This document shows, piece after piece, positions 42,876 to 52,225 of a DNA stretch of 64,000 nt. Under the pieces are notes generated by a model. It did no database searches and had not been told where the DNA came from. It saw only the letters and a list, made by a program, of their open reading frames with translations. Source of the stretch: Diaminobutyricimonas aerilata (lineage in GTDB: Bacteria > Actinomycetota > Actinomycetes > Actinomycetales > Microbacteriaceae); NCBI RefSeq assembly GCF_002797715.1, contig NZ_PGFF01000001.1, positions 2,193,304 to 2,257,303 of the forward strand, given 5' to 3'. The translations under genes and the position numbers were made by a program. Positions within the stretch are counted from its first letter, which is position 1. Every line of letters starts with the position of its first letter.

Positions 42876-43529
42876 ATGCGCCTGCTGCTCATCCGTCATG
42901 GTCAGACCCCCTCGAACGTCCGCGGACTGCTCGACACCGCCGTACCCGGACCGGGACTGACCGAGCTCGGCCGGCAGCAGGCGGCGGCGCTGCCCGAGGC
43001 CCTCGGGCACGAATCGATCGACGCGATCCAGGTCTCGGTGCTGCAGCGCACGCACGAGACGGCCGCGCCGCTCGCCGCCGCGCTCGGGCTCGAGCCCGTG
43101 GTGAGCGACGGTGTGCACGAGATCTCGGCCGGCGACCTCGAGATGCGGTCGGATCACGCGGCCATCCGCACCTACCTCGAGACGGTCTTCTCGTGGTCGC
43201 ATGATCTCTCGCGCCGCATGCCGGGCGGCGAGAGCGGCGAGGAGTTCTTCGCGCGCTTCGACGGGTCGATCGCCGACATCGCCGCCGAGCACTCCGGCAC
43301 GGTGGCGATCGTGAGCCACGGCGCGGCGATCCGGGTGTGGGCGGGGGGACGCGCCCGCAACATCGATCCCGACTACGCCGCACGGAACACCCTCGACAAC
43401 ACCGGCGTCGTGGTGGTTGAGGGCGATCCCGACTCCGGCTGGTTCGTCGACACCTGGGCCGGTGCGCCCGTCGGCGGCGCGCGCCTCGAGGACGCGTCGG
43501 CCGACGATCCCACCGGCGAACCGGTCTGA
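42876..43529 (+). CDS. Histidine phosphatase family protein
   Basis: 217 aa. The catalytic motif Arg7-His8-Gly9 (LIRHGQTPSN) and the later VSHGAAIRVW histidine fit the phosphoglycerate mutase-like superfamily. It hydrolyses a phosphomonoester through a phosphohistidine; the substrate is unknown. TAGGGT lies nine bases upstream of the ATG, a near-leaderless arrangement with no ribosome binding site. It is divergent from the J-domain gene. Confidence 0.88.
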   Translation: MRLLLIRHGQTPSNVRGLLDTAVPGPGLTELGRQQAAALPEALGHESIDAIQVSVLQRTHETAAPLAAALGLEPVVSDGVHEISAGDLEMRSDHAAIRTYLETVFSWSHDLSRRMPGGESGEEFFARFDGSIADIAAEHSGTVAIVSHGAAIRVWAGGRARNIDPDYAARNTLDNTGVVVVEGDPDSGWFVDTWAGAPVGGARLEDASADDPTGEPV

Positions 43530-43681
43530 ACCTCTCCCCGACTGCCTGAGCGCCGCCTTCGAACCGGTGCGGCACCCGCCCATCCAGCGGGCGTGACCCC
43601 TAACGTCGATCCACCGGGTCGGAGCGGCCCGGTCCGGGGACTCCGGCCCGTCGAACGGGCGATGACCGCGAGGCGGTCGGG

Positions 43682-45220
43682 TCAGACGACGCGGGCGAGT
43701 TCGGGTCGTCGAGCGGCCCGGCTCGCTCGCGTCTCCATGATCGCGAGCGCGGGACCGGCGATCGCGGGCACGAGCAACGGCATGACGGGCGCGATCGTGC
43801 CGGTCAGGAACAGACCCACCGCGATGCCGCCGGCCGCAACGCCGAACTCGGCGCGCGCACCGCGCAGCGCCCCCTGCCAGCCGGTGCGGCTGCGCTCCTT
43901 CGGCGTCACCTGGAACACCGCGGGGCGACCGGCGAGCACGACGCCCGTCGCCCGCAGCGTGAGCACCATCGTCGACCCGTAGAGGGCCAGCCCCGCCGCG
44001 AGGAAGACGGCTCCGTGGATGAGCCCCTCCCCGCGCACCCGGCGCGCCGTCTCGGGCAGCAGGGGTGCGGCGACGGAGACACCCACGAGCGTCGCCGCCC
44101 AGGCCGGCGGGTACTCGGAGTAGGTGGCGAGCACCACCCCGGCCACGAGCAGCACCACTCCGGCGAGCGCCGACAGCGGCACGAGCGAGGTCTCGATGAA
44201 CACATCGACGCGTTCCCGCAGGGGCATATCGGCCCGCAGCATCCGCCGTCCTCGACCGATCACGAGCTCCGTCGCGCCCTCCACGAGCTTGCGGTGCTGG
44301 GTGCGGAACGCCGCATAGTCGACCGGGTAGTCCTCGGTCGAGACCAGCTCCGGGGCGTAGACGATCCGGTATCCGGCGGCGCGCGCCTCGACACTGAAGG
44401 CGACGTCCTCGGTCACGACCTCCGGGATGCCGCCGGTGGCGCGCAGACACGCGGTGCTGATCATCGCGCCGCGGCCCATGAACATCGAGAACCCCGCGGT
44501 CGCGCGCGCCGCTTGGGTGACCGAGACGTGCGTCTCGAACAGACCGGCGAACAAGCGGGCGAACGCGGTCTCGCCGCCTCGGGCACGATGCCGGCCCTGC
44601 ACGACGCCGATCGACGGATCGGCGGCGAAGAGTTCGAGCGCCTGCCGCACGAACCCCGGGGGCAGCTCTTCGTCGGAGTCGAGCACGACGACGTAGTCGT
44701 ACTCGGCGTGGATGCGGCGCAGTCCTGCGTTGAGGTTGCCGGCCTTGTACCCGCGTCGTCCCGTGCGCCGGAGCACCCGTGCCCCGGTCGCCGCCGCGTA
44801 CGCGTCGACCCGTCGCTGCGCCCGGCCCGACACGGAGTCGTCGAGCACGACCACGTCGACCGGATGGCTCTGCCGGGCGCTCCTGGCCAGCGGCTCGGGG
44901 TCGAAGTCGTCGGCGGTGCACAGCACGAGTGCGACGCGCGCGGTCGAGTCGGCGATTGCGCGCGCGGCCCGGTCCGTCCACCACGCCCGGGTGGCCCACA
45001 TGGCCAGTGAGCGGGCGCCGCTGAACCACAGCACGGCCGCGCCGACGCCAAAGACGACGAACGCGACGCCGACCGGCCCGCCCCGGCTCACCGAGGGGGC
45101 GACGGCGGCGGCGTATCCGGCGACGACGAGCAGCCAACTCGTGATCACGATCGTCCAGAACGCGCGGATGCGGACGGTGACGGGATCGGCGGTGCGGGCG
45201 CTCGTCGAAAGGGTCATCAC
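43682..45220 (-). CDS. Membrane glycosyltransferase family 2 (cellulose synthase-like)
   Basis: 512 aa. Two N-terminal membrane helices, a cytoplasmic GT-A domain with VVLDDSVSG, the metal motif VVVLDSDEELPPG and the acceptor motif VTEDVAFSVEARAAGY, then about four to six C-terminal helices. The processive QxxRW motif is replaced by TQHRKLVEG, so processivity is uncertain. It probably builds or modifies a surface polysaccharide. The GTG at 45220 has TAGTGG six bases upstream; an ATG follows at the next codon. Confidence 0.85.
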   Translation of the reverse strand: MMTLSTSARTADPVTVRIRAFWTIVITSWLLVVAGYAAAVAPSVSRGGPVGVAFVVFGVGAAVLWFSGARSLAMWATRAWWTDRAARAIADSTARVALVLCTADDFDPEPLARSARQSHPVDVVVLDDSVSGRAQRRVDAYAAATGARVLRRTGRRGYKAGNLNAGLRRIHAEYDYVVVLDSDEELPPGFVRQALELFAADPSIGVVQGRHRARGGETAFARLFAGLFETHVSVTQAARATAGFSMFMGRGAMISTACLRATGGIPEVVTEDVAFSVEARAAGYRIVYAPELVSTEDYPVDYAAFRTQHRKLVEGATELVIGRGRRMLRADMPLRERVDVFIETSLVPLSALAGVVLLVAGVVLATYSEYPPAWAATLVGVSVAAPLLPETARRVRGEGLIHGAVFLAAGLALYGSTMVLTLRATGVVLAGRPAVFQVTPKERSRTGWQGALRGARAEFGVAAGGIAVGLFLTGTIAPVMPLLVPAIAGPALAIMETRASRAARRPELARVV

Positions 45221-45267
45221 CCCATCCCACTAGAGCGCTCGGGGCGGGTCGTCCTGCCGAAGAAGGA

Positions 45268-45313
45268 TTCCCGGGTGTTCCCCGGAAGGATCTCGGGAGT
45301 TTCCCGGGGAGTT
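45268..45313. repeat. Cluster of TTCCCGGG-like repeats upstream of the glycosyltransferase
   Basis: In a 46-bp stretch the motif TTCCCGGG or close variants (TTCCCCGG, TCTCGGGAG, TTTCCCGGGG) recurs four times at 10-12 bp spacing. It lies in the 104-bp gap between the MBL-fold gene and the glycosyltransferase start, both on the minus strand. It could be an operator array; no clear terminator is seen in the gap. Confidence 0.45.
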
Positions 45314-45324
45314 GCGAACGGGCG

Positions 45325-46077
45325 TCAGGAGGGTCCCGCGACGAGCGCCTCCCGCACGGCGCGGCGGATGCCGGTACGCAGGATCTCGCCGTGTCCCGGC
45401 AGCACGCGGGCCGCATCCGTCTCGGCGAGCGCCTCGAGCGACAGGAGCGCCATCGCGCTGTCCGCCGTCGCCGCTCCCGCGACGATCTGCGGTCCGATCT
45501 CCGCGGTGTACGGGTCGAGGGTGACGAGCGCGTCGCCGGTCATCACGGCGTCGCGGTCGGCGAAGTGCAAGCCGCAGTGCCCGAAGGTGTGCCCGGGCGA
45601 GTGGATCACCCGCGGGCGCCCGGGCAGGTCGAGCGTCTGTCCGTCGGTGATGAAGGCGACCTCGTGCACGCCGCGCACGGCGAGGGCGCCGGCGAGCGCC
45701 ATCCGGGTGAGCACGGGCACCGCGGCCGGATACTGCACCGGGTAGAGCAGTCGCGGAGTCTCGTGCGCGTAGCTGTACGGATGCGCGGCGAGGTGCTCGT
45801 CGTCGGCGTGCACGTGGACGGTGAGCCCGAGCTCCTGCTGCAGCCGGCGGGCCATGCCCACGTGGTCGAAGTGGGCATGGGTGAGCACGACGGCGCGCAG
45901 ATCGCTCAGCGGGCGCTCGATCGCCTCCATCGCGGAGATGAGGTGCAGCCAGGTGCGCGGCAGTGCCGTGTCGACGAGGAGCACCCCGTCGGAGTCCTCG
46001 ACGAGGTAGCAGTTGACGTGCGCGTGCTCGAGCTTGTGGATGCCGGGGGCGACGTTGCGGGTGAGTACGGCGGTCAC
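45325..46077 (-). CDS. MBL-fold metallo-hydrolase
   Basis: 250 aa. The metallo-beta-lactamase motif is His67-x-His69-x-Asp71-His72 (LTHAHFDHVG), with a later HSPGHTFGH and GDALVTLD, and a final PGHGEIL histidine. It should bind two metal ions; the substrate is unknown (thioesterase, lactonase or similar). The GTG at 46077 sits behind AGGAGG. A 213-bp gap with a long hairpin separates it from the upstream gene on the same strand. Confidence 0.88.
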   Translation of the reverse strand: MTAVLTRNVAPGIHKLEHAHVNCYLVEDSDGVLLVDTALPRTWLHLISAMEAIERPLSDLRAVVLTHAHFDHVGMARRLQQELGLTVHVHADDEHLAAHPYSYAHETPRLLYPVQYPAAVPVLTRMALAGALAVRGVHEVAFITDGQTLDLPGRPRVIHSPGHTFGHCGLHFADRDAVMTGDALVTLDPYTAEIGPQIVAGAATADSAMALLSLEALAETDAARVLPGHGEILRTGIRRAVREALVAGPS

Positions 46078-46187
46078 GGGGTCCTCCTGTCGGTGCCGCC
46101 GACCCTATGCGTCGCCCGCTGCCGTCGTGCCGACGGTCGCGGTGTTATCGGGCATCCCTCAGCCGCGCCTGCGCGATCCGCCGCCGC

Positions 46188-46270
46188 CTCTCGCCGAGTG
46201 TGCCTCCATCCGACGTCGAAGGCCCGTTGCCGCCCCGGAAACGTCGGATGGGGGCACGCTCGACGGCGAG
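46188..46270. repeat. Long imperfect hairpin repeat, copy A
   Basis: The core arms 46200-46216 and 46241-46257 pair over 17 positions with one G-U. Outside, CTCGCC 46190-46195 pairs with GGCGAG 46265-46270 around a 3-nt bulge. The 24-nt loop contains TTGCCGCC. It begins with CTCTCGCCGAGTG, the same 13 bases that open the hairpin at 54408. It lies between two minus-strand genes and has no U-run, so it looks like a dispersed repeat rather than a terminator. Confidence 0.65.
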
Positions 46271-46290
46271 CGGGCTGCGGGGTGCGATCG

Positions 46291-46986
46291 TCAGGCGGCG
46301 TTCTCGGCGCGCGCCTCGCGGTAGGAGGCCGTCACGACGATCGGCATGTGATCCGAGTAGCCCTGCGGGAGGGTCTCGATGCGCTCGATGGTGAGCCCGC
46401 TCGAGGTGGCGAAGTCGAAGTGGCCGCGGAAGAACTTGTAGCGCGTGTAGGTGCGGTTGTCGCTCAGCGTGAGGTCGTATCCGGTGCGGACGACCTTCTC
46501 GGTGAGTCGGTTCTGGAACCAGGGGTAGTTGAAGTCGCCGACCATGAGGGTCGGGAGGTCCGGTCCGAGCGTGCGCAGCTGGGCGTGCGCGGAGCGGATC
46601 TGGTGACGCCGCAGCGAGTTGAGGGCCGTGAGCGGCGCCGCGTGGAACGAGGCGACGACGAGTTCGCGGTCCGCCTCCCGATCGAGCAGCCGGGTGGCGA
46701 TCAGTCGCTCGTGCGCCGGGGAGGCGACCCGGTCGTGCAGCGACTTCTTGAGCGCGAAGGCCTGCGTCTGCAGCGCCTCGTACCGGTCGCGCCGGTAGTA
46801 GACGGCGAGGCCGAGGCGGTTGCGCCGGGTCGCGTCGGCGAGGTGCAACGGCCCGATCTCGCTCGGCAGGGCGAGCGTGTCGCACTCCTGCAGGCAGAGC
46901 ATGTCGGGCGCGAGGCGCTCCGTGAGCTCCAGCAGTTCACCGCTCGCGCGGTTCTTCTGCAGGTTGTAACTGATGACCTTCGTCAT
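46291..46986 (-). CDS. Endonuclease/exonuclease/phosphatase family protein
   Basis: 231 aa from the ATG at 46986 (GAGGGCG site). It begins TKVISYNLQKN and has the EEP-family motifs LCLQECD, VVASFHAAPL, MVGDFNYPWF and YSDHMPIVVTA, which supply the metal-binding Asn, Glu, Asp and His. It could cleave DNA, inositol phosphates or sphingolipid-type substrates; which one is not evident. No signal peptide. Confidence 0.87.
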   Translation of the reverse strand: MTKVISYNLQKNRASGELLELTERLAPDMLCLQECDTLALPSEIGPLHLADATRRNRLGLAVYYRRDRYEALQTQAFALKKSLHDRVASPAHERLIATRLLDREADRELVVASFHAAPLTALNSLRRHQIRSAHAQLRTLGPDLPTLMVGDFNYPWFQNRLTEKVVRTGYDLTLSDNRTYTRYKFFRGHFDFATSSGLTIERIETLPQGYSDHMPIVVTASYREARAENAA

Positions 46987-47046
46987 TCGCGCCCTCCCAC
47001 TCGACGGCATCCCAGCCTAGGCATCGCGTCTTAACGCCACCCGAAC

Positions 47047-47787
47047 TCAACCACCCATTTCATGCAACACGAAGGCGGTGAGGAACCCGAGCGCCGTGAT
47101 GATGCCGGTGAGCACCCGGTCGCGCTGGAACGCCTCCGGGATCATCGTGTTCGCGACCATGGCGAGGATGCCGCCCGCGGCGACGGTCTCGACGAACGCG
47201 ATCGCCGGGGCGGGAGCACTCGCGAGGAGCAGGAATCCCACGAGTGCCGCGAGTCCGGACGCGGCCGCGATACCGCCCCACATCCCGAACACGTACTTGG
47301 CGCTCCGACCGTCGGCCTTGAGGCCGGCCGTGCTCGAGAGTCCCTCCGGCACGTTGGAGATCGCGATCGCCACCAGCACGGGCAGGCTCAACGAGCCGCC
47401 GCCCGCCACGGTGAGTCCGAGCGCCACGGACTCCGGCACCCCGTCGATGAGCGCGCCGATGGCGAGGGCGGTGCCGCTCGAGCCGGCGTTGCCGCCCGCG
47501 GACCGGTGCCGGGAGGACGCCCCACGACGCGACACGAGCCAGTCGGCGACCGTGTACAGGGTCGCCCCGGCGAGGAAACCGGCGCCGGTGGCGACCAGTC
47601 CGCCCGAGTCGTTGGCCTCCTCGACGAGCGAGTAGGCGAGGGTCGCGATGAGCACCCCCGCGCCGAACGCCATGATCGCGGCGATCACGGTCGCCGGCAC
47701 GCGGAGGAACCAGGCGACGAGAGCGCCCACCAGCAGGGTGGCGGCGGCGACGAGACCCCCCGCTCCCGCGACGACCCATTCCGGCAT
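47047..47787 (-). CDS. ZIP-family metal transporter, GufA/ZupT-like
   Basis: 246 aa with about eight membrane helices. The two conserved intramembrane motifs read ALIDGVPESVALG and AISNVPEGLSS; the usual histidines are replaced by Asp and Ser, as in a subgroup of actinobacterial members. It may carry a divalent cation other than zinc, or a different substrate. The ATG at 47787 has no clear ribosome binding site or -10 box. The start was chosen because it opens with a hydrophobic helix. Confidence 0.83.
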   Translation of the reverse strand: MPEWVVAGAGGLVAAATLLVGALVAWFLRVPATVIAAIMAFGAGVLIATLAYSLVEEANDSGGLVATGAGFLAGATLYTVADWLVSRRGASSRHRSAGGNAGSSGTALAIGALIDGVPESVALGLTVAGGGSLSLPVLVAIAISNVPEGLSSTAGLKADGRSAKYVFGMWGGIAAASGLAALVGFLLLASAPAPAIAFVETVAAGGILAMVANTMIPEAFQRDRVLTGIITALGFLTAFVLHEMGG

Positions 47788-47866
47788 GGGCCCATCCAAG
47801 CCCACCTCGACCGCCGCATCCGTGAGCCGGCTGGGAGCGGCGCGCCCGCACCGGTACTGTGGGCGC

Positions 47867-48658
47867 GTGCGGGCGGGAGTGGTGCAGCGGATCCTGCTGG
47901 GGAGCGGATATCTGGGTCGCGGTCTCCGGATGTGGATCACCTCGCCGCGGCTGATGTTCCTCGGCGCCTTGCCCGCCCTGCTCGTCGGCATCGTCTACGT
48001 CGCGCTGCTCGTCGCGCTCGCCTTCCAGCTCGACACGATCGCGACCGCCCTCACCGGGTTCGCGGAGCGGTGGGATGAGCCGTGGCGGCTCTCGGTGCGC
48101 GTCGCGGTCGGGGCCGCCGTGGCCGCGCTCGCGCTCCTGATCGCGGTGTTCACCTACACCGCCCTCACCCTCGCCCTCGGCGACCCGTTCTACGAGCGCA
48201 TCTCCCGCCGGGTGGAGGAACGTCTCGGCGGCGCGCCTGCCGAACTCGAGGAGCCGTGGTGGCGAGGTCTCGCGCGCGGGATCGGCAACGCCCTGCGACT
48301 GCTCGCCGCGACGGCGTTCATCGGACTGCTGCTGTTCGCGCTCGGGCTCATCCCGCTCGTCGGCACACCGCTCGCGGCCGTGCTCGGTGCGGTGACCGGC
48401 GGCTGGTTCCTCGCCGTGGAACTCGCCGGGTATCCGTTCGACGCCCGCGGGCTCCCGCTGGCCGCGCGACGCCGGATGCTCGCGACGGGCCGGGCGACGA
48501 CGCTCGGCTTCGGGGTGCTCACCTACCTGCTGTTCCTCGTGCCGTTGGGTGCGGTCGTCGTGATGCCCGCCGCCGTCGCCGGGGCGACGCTCATGAGCCG
48601 GGACGCGCTCGCCGCGGCGGGCGAGCAGCCCGCCGTCGGCCCTGGCCTCACCGGTTGA
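47867..48658 (+). CDS. EI24-domain membrane protein, CysZ-like
   Basis: 263 aa with about six hydrophobic segments and the EI24/CysZ pattern: [18 protein letters not shown] at the start, [17 protein letters not shown], and [20 protein letters not shown]. CysZ is a sulfate channel in Gram-negatives; actinobacterial EI24 proteins have no proven substrate. The GTG at 47867 has TACTGT exactly six bases upstream, so it is likely leaderless. Its 3' end overlaps lysE by 11 bp convergently. Confidence 0.83.
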   Translation: MRAGVVQRILLGSGYLGRGLRMWITSPRLMFLGALPALLVGIVYVALLVALAFQLDTIATALTGFAERWDEPWRLSVRVAVGAAVAALALLIAVFTYTALTLALGDPFYERISRRVEERLGGAPAELEEPWWRGLARGIGNALRLLAATAFIGLLLFALGLIPLVGTPLAAVLGAVTGGWFLAVELAGYPFDARGLPLAARRRMLATGRATTLGFGVLTYLLFLVPLGAVVVMPAAVAGATLMSRDALAAAGEQPAVGPGLTG

Positions 48659-49256
48659 GCAGCAGCGACACGGCGAGCGCGATCATCACGACGGCGATCG
48701 CGGCATCGAGCACGCGCCAGGCCGCGGGGCGCCGGAACACGGGAGCGAGCAGCCGCGCCCCGAACCCGAGCGCGGTGAACCACACCACGCTGCCTGTCGC
48801 CGCTCCCCCGGCGAACGCCCACCGTTCGACGTCTCCGTAGCCGTTCGCCACCGACCCGAGCAGCAGCACCGTGTCGAGATACACGTGCGGGTTGAGCCAG
48901 GTGAGGGCGACGCAGGTGGCCACCGCGGCCGTCAGCGTGGTGCGCAATCCGGCAGGGTCGGCGGCGAGCACCTTCGGCCGCACCGCACGTCGAGCGGCGA
49001 GCAGCCCGTAGCCGATGAGGAACGCGGCCCCCGCGTACCGGATGACCTCGAGCACGAGCGGAGCGGCCGTCACGATCGCGCCGATGCCGGCGACTCCGGC
49101 GACGATGAGCACCGCATCCGACAGTGCGCACACGAGCACGACCGGCAGCACGTGCTCCCGCCGCAACCCTTGCCGCAACACGAACGCGTTCTGCGCCCCG
49201 ATGGCGACGATGAGCGAGAGACCGGTGCCGAATCCGGCGAGGGCGGCGAGGAGCAT
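48648..49256 (-). CDS. lysE: LysE/ArgO-family amino acid exporter
   Basis: 202 aa with six predicted membrane helices. The LysE signature [20 protein letters not shown] opens the protein, and [18 protein letters not shown] lies in the middle. It exports L-lysine and/or L-arginine. TACGCT lies exactly six bases before the ATG at 49256. A LysG-type regulator gene is divergent 68 bp away, the classic arrangement in Corynebacterium, so induction by internal basic amino acids is likely. Confidence 0.92.
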   Translation of the reverse strand: MLLAALAGFGTGLSLIVAIGAQNAFVLRQGLRREHVLPVVLVCALSDAVLIVAGVAGIGAIVTAAPLVLEVIRYAGAAFLIGYGLLAARRAVRPKVLAADPAGLRTTLTAAVATCVALTWLNPHVYLDTVLLLGSVANGYGDVERWAFAGGAATGSVVWFTALGFGARLLAPVFRRPAAWRVLDAAIAVVMIALAVSLLLNR

Positions 49257-49324
49257 CCGGCCAGCGTAGGCGGCGGATCGCCTTCGTCGCGCTGAATGTT
49301 CCTACGGTTCGATAAGGTGCGCTC

Positions 49325-50203
49325 ATGCAACTGCATCCCGAGCAGCTCCGCGCGCTCGCCGCGATCGCGGACGAGGGCAGCTTCGAGGCGGCAGCGGCGC
49401 GGCTGGGCGTCACACCGTCGGCGGTGAGCCAGCGGATGCGCGCGCTCGAGACGGAGGTCGGCCGCGTCGTCGTGCGCCGCAGCCGGCCGGTGCAGCTCAC
49501 CGACGCGGGCCGGTTGCTCGTGCGGCACGCGCGTCAGCTGGCCCTGCTGGATGCGGAACTCGCGGCCGCGATCGGTCCGAGTGGTGCGCGACCCCGGGTG
49601 ACCGTCGTCGTCAACGCCGACTCGCTCGCCACCTGGGCCCTCGACGCGTTCACCCCCCTCGACGGAGTCTCGGTCGAGCTGCTCAGGGAGGACCAGGCCC
49701 ATTCCCTCGAACCCCTCCGCGACGGCACGGCGATGGCGGCGATCACGTCGGAGGCGACCCCGGTCGCCGGATGCACGTCGGAGCCGCTCGGGGTGATGCG
49801 GTACCGCCCCCTGGCGACGCCCGCGTTCGCCGAGCGGTGGTTCGCGGACGGGCGTGGGCTCGCCGACGCGCCGATCGTCGTGTTCGACCGCAAAGACGAC
49901 CTGCAGGATCTGCACCTGCGGCGGCGACGCGTCGATCCCGCTCTCCCGCCGCGCTCGTACGTGCCCTCCTCCCACGACTTCCTCCGCGCCGTGGAACTGG
50001 GCATGGGATGGGGCATGCTGCCCGACGAGCAGAGCGCCGAGGCCCTCGCCGCCGGCCGTCTCGTGCGCATCGACGGTGACCGGCACCTCGACGTCGCGCT
50101 GCACTGGCAGCAGTGGCGGCTGCGGTCCGCACCGCTCGACGCGGTGGCTGCGGCCGTGCGCGCCGCATCCTCGGTGCTGCGCGACTCGCCCGTCGCCGGC
50201 TGA
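49325..50203 (+). CDS. lysG: LysR-family regulator LysG/ArgP
   Basis: 292 aa. The N-terminal helix-turn-helix (SFEAAAARLGVTPSAVSQRM) is the LysR type and the start QLHPEQLRALAAIADEGSF is typical of LysG/ArgP. The effector domain follows. It should activate the divergent lysE gene when lysine or arginine accumulates. TAAGGT lies six bases before the ATG, so the mRNA is probably leaderless and lacks room for a leader. Confidence 0.91.
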   Translation: MQLHPEQLRALAAIADEGSFEAAAARLGVTPSAVSQRMRALETEVGRVVVRRSRPVQLTDAGRLLVRHARQLALLDAELAAAIGPSGARPRVTVVVNADSLATWALDAFTPLDGVSVELLREDQAHSLEPLRDGTAMAAITSEATPVAGCTSEPLGVMRYRPLATPAFAERWFADGRGLADAPIVVFDRKDDLQDLHLRRRRVDPALPPRSYVPSSHDFLRAVELGMGWGMLPDEQSAEALAAGRLVRIDGDRHLDVALHWQQWRLRSAPLDAVAAAVRAASSVLRDSPVAG

Positions 50204-50314
50204 ACCGGCGCCGTGGCGGAGTGCGCGCTGACCGGTCGCTGATTCTTCGCCGCACGACGGGCGCCCCGCACGGCGACCCGGGTTGACTGGACGGACACCG
50301 GCGAGGAGGACGAC

Positions 50315-51454
50315 ATGAGCAACCCGTTCCTGGGACCGAACGCTGCCGACCGCGACCTGAGCGCCGAGGACGAACCCCTCGGCGAGCTCGACCTCGTGCA
50401 CACCTTCGACGACGGGCCGATGCCCACCGGAGTGAGCGTCTCGAGCACCGGACGCATCTTCGTGAACTTCCCCAAATGGGGTGACGACGTGCCGGCGACC
50501 GTGGTCGAGCTCGTCGACGGGGCACCGCGGCCCTACCCCGACGCCGCCTGGAACTCCCCCACCTCAGACGCCGACCCGAACGCACTCGTGTCGGTGCAGA
50601 GCATCGTCGTGGACCCGCGCGACCGGCTGTGGATCCTCGACACCGGCAGCCCCCTGTTCCAGCCGACCCAACCCGGCGGGCCCAAGCTCGTCTGCGTCGA
50701 CCTGGCGAACGACATGGTCGAGAAGACGATCGTCTTCGAGCCGGATGTGGCGCTCCCGACCACCTATCTCAACGACATCCGATTCGACCTGCGCCGCGGA
50801 GACGGCGGCATGGCGTTCATCACCGACTCGTCGGACCAGGGCGAGAACGGCATCATCGTCGTCGACCTCGCCACCGGGGAGGCCTGGCGCCGGTTGCGCG
50901 ACCACCCCAGCACGAAGGCGCTCACCCCGCCCGGGTTCGTGCCGCTGGCGGAGGGACGGGTGTTCATGGAACGTCCCGAGGAGGGCCCGCCGCAGCCGGT
51001 GAGGATGGGCGCCGACGGCATCGCGATCGCCGCGGACGGCGAGCGCCTCTGGTACTGCCCGCTCGCGTCACGGCACTGGTACAGCGTGTCCATCGACGCG
51101 CTCGTCGACCAGACGGTGAGCGCCGAGGAGGTCGCCGCGACGGTCCGCGACGAAGGCGACAAGGGCGGTGGATCCGACGGGCTCGAGACCGACGACGCCG
51201 GACGGTTCTACGCCACCAACTACGAGCACAACGCGATCGTGCGCCGCCTGCCGGACGGGGAGCTGCAGACCCTCGTGCACGATCCGCGCCTGTTGTGGCC
51301 CGACACGATGTCCGTCGCGGCCGACGGGCACCTGTACGTCACGGCGAATCAGCTGCACCGCCAGGCGAAGTACCAGAACGGCACGGACCTGCGGGTGTAC
51401 CCCTACTCGTTGTTCCGGGTGCCCATCGATGCCGGACCGGTGCGGCTCGTCTGA
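50315..51454 (+). CDS. Major royal jelly (MRJP/yellow)-family beta-propeller protein
   Basis: 379 aa. Beta-propeller strands with GVSVSSTGRIFVNFPKW, SIVVDPRDRLWILDTG and TYLNDIRFDL are diagnostic of the MRJP/yellow family, relatives of SMP-30 and gluconolactonase-type propellers. No signal peptide is seen. Bacterial members have no established reaction; a lactonase-like or ligand-binding role is possible. The ATG at 50315 sits behind GAGGAGGAC. Its 3' end overlaps the convergent methyltransferase by 52 bp. Confidence 0.87.
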   Translation: MSNPFLGPNAADRDLSAEDEPLGELDLVHTFDDGPMPTGVSVSSTGRIFVNFPKWGDDVPATVVELVDGAPRPYPDAAWNSPTSDADPNALVSVQSIVVDPRDRLWILDTGSPLFQPTQPGGPKLVCVDLANDMVEKTIVFEPDVALPTTYLNDIRFDLRRGDGGMAFITDSSDQGENGIIVVDLATGEAWRRLRDHPSTKALTPPGFVPLAEGRVFMERPEEGPPQPVRMGADGIAIAADGERLWYCPLASRHWYSVSIDALVDQTVSAEEVAATVRDEGDKGGGSDGLETDDAGRFYATNYEHNAIVRRLPDGELQTLVHDPRLLWPDTMSVAADGHLYVTANQLHRQAKYQNGTDLRVYPYSLFRVPIDAGPVRLV

Positions 51455-52131
51455 GCCCGGCGTGCGGGCGGATCCGGGAACCCGTCCGCCCCGATGAGCG
51501 GCACGAAGGCGACCGGCAAGGCGACCTCCTCGCGCACGGTTCCGGCGGAGACCACGGCGCGCACGAGCTCCTGATGGCCGTCGTCGCGTTCGACGGGGGC
51601 GACGATGCGCCCGCCCTGCACGAGTTGCTCCGCCCACGATGACGGGATGCGAGGGCCGGCCGCGGTGGCGATGATGGCATCGAAGGGGGCGCGGTCGGGA
51701 AATCCGCGCGTGCCGTCGCCCACGAACACGGCGACGTTCCGCACGCCGGTGGCCTCGAGGGCCGCCCGTGCGGCGGCAGCGAGGCCGGGGTGCCGCTCGA
51801 TCGAGACGACCTCGCCGGCCACAGCGGCGAGCACGGCGGCCGCGTACCCGGATCCCGTACCGATCTCGAGCACGCGTGAGCGTGACGTGACCCCCGCGAG
51901 CTCGATCATGACCGCGACGATGTAGGGCTGGGAGATCGTCTGCCCGTCGGCGATCGGCAGCGGCCGGTCGTCGTACGCGACGTGACGCACCGCCTCCGGC
52001 ACGAACAGGTGGCGCGGCACCCGTCCCATCGCCTCGAGCACACGCCGATCGCGCAGTCCGCGTCGACGCAACTGGTGTTCCACCATCCCGGCGCGGGCCA
52101 CCGCGTACTCGTCCGTCGCGTCGTCGCCCAC
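51403..52131 (-). CDS. pcm: Protein-L-isoaspartate O-methyltransferase
   Basis: 242 aa from the GTG at 52131, preferred because AGAGAGG lies nine bases upstream; the ATG at 52140 abuts that site directly. PCMT features are present: GMVEHQLRRRGLRDRRVLEAM, the substrate-binding ADGQTISQPYIVA, and SAM motif I LEIGTGSGYAAA. It repairs damaged Asp/Asn residues by methylating isoaspartate. It is divergent from the peptidase gene, sharing a promoter gap of about 90 bp. Confidence 0.9.
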   Translation of the reverse strand: MGDDATDEYAVARAGMVEHQLRRRGLRDRRVLEAMGRVPRHLFVPEAVRHVAYDDRPLPIADGQTISQPYIVAVMIELAGVTSRSRVLEIGTGSGYAAAVLAAVAGEVVSIERHPGLAAAARAALEATGVRNVAVFVGDGTRGFPDRAPFDAIIATAAGPRIPSSWAEQLVQGGRIVAPVERDDGHQELVRAVVSAGTVREEVALPVAFVPLIGADGFPDPPARRAQTSRTGPASMGTRNNE

Positions 52132-52225
52132 GCCGGGCATCCTCTCTCCGACTCGGCACCGCCGTCGAGCATGGTGCGAGCCGGCTGGGAGCGACCGCGG
52201 AGGTGTCGCCACGTACGCTGAACCC

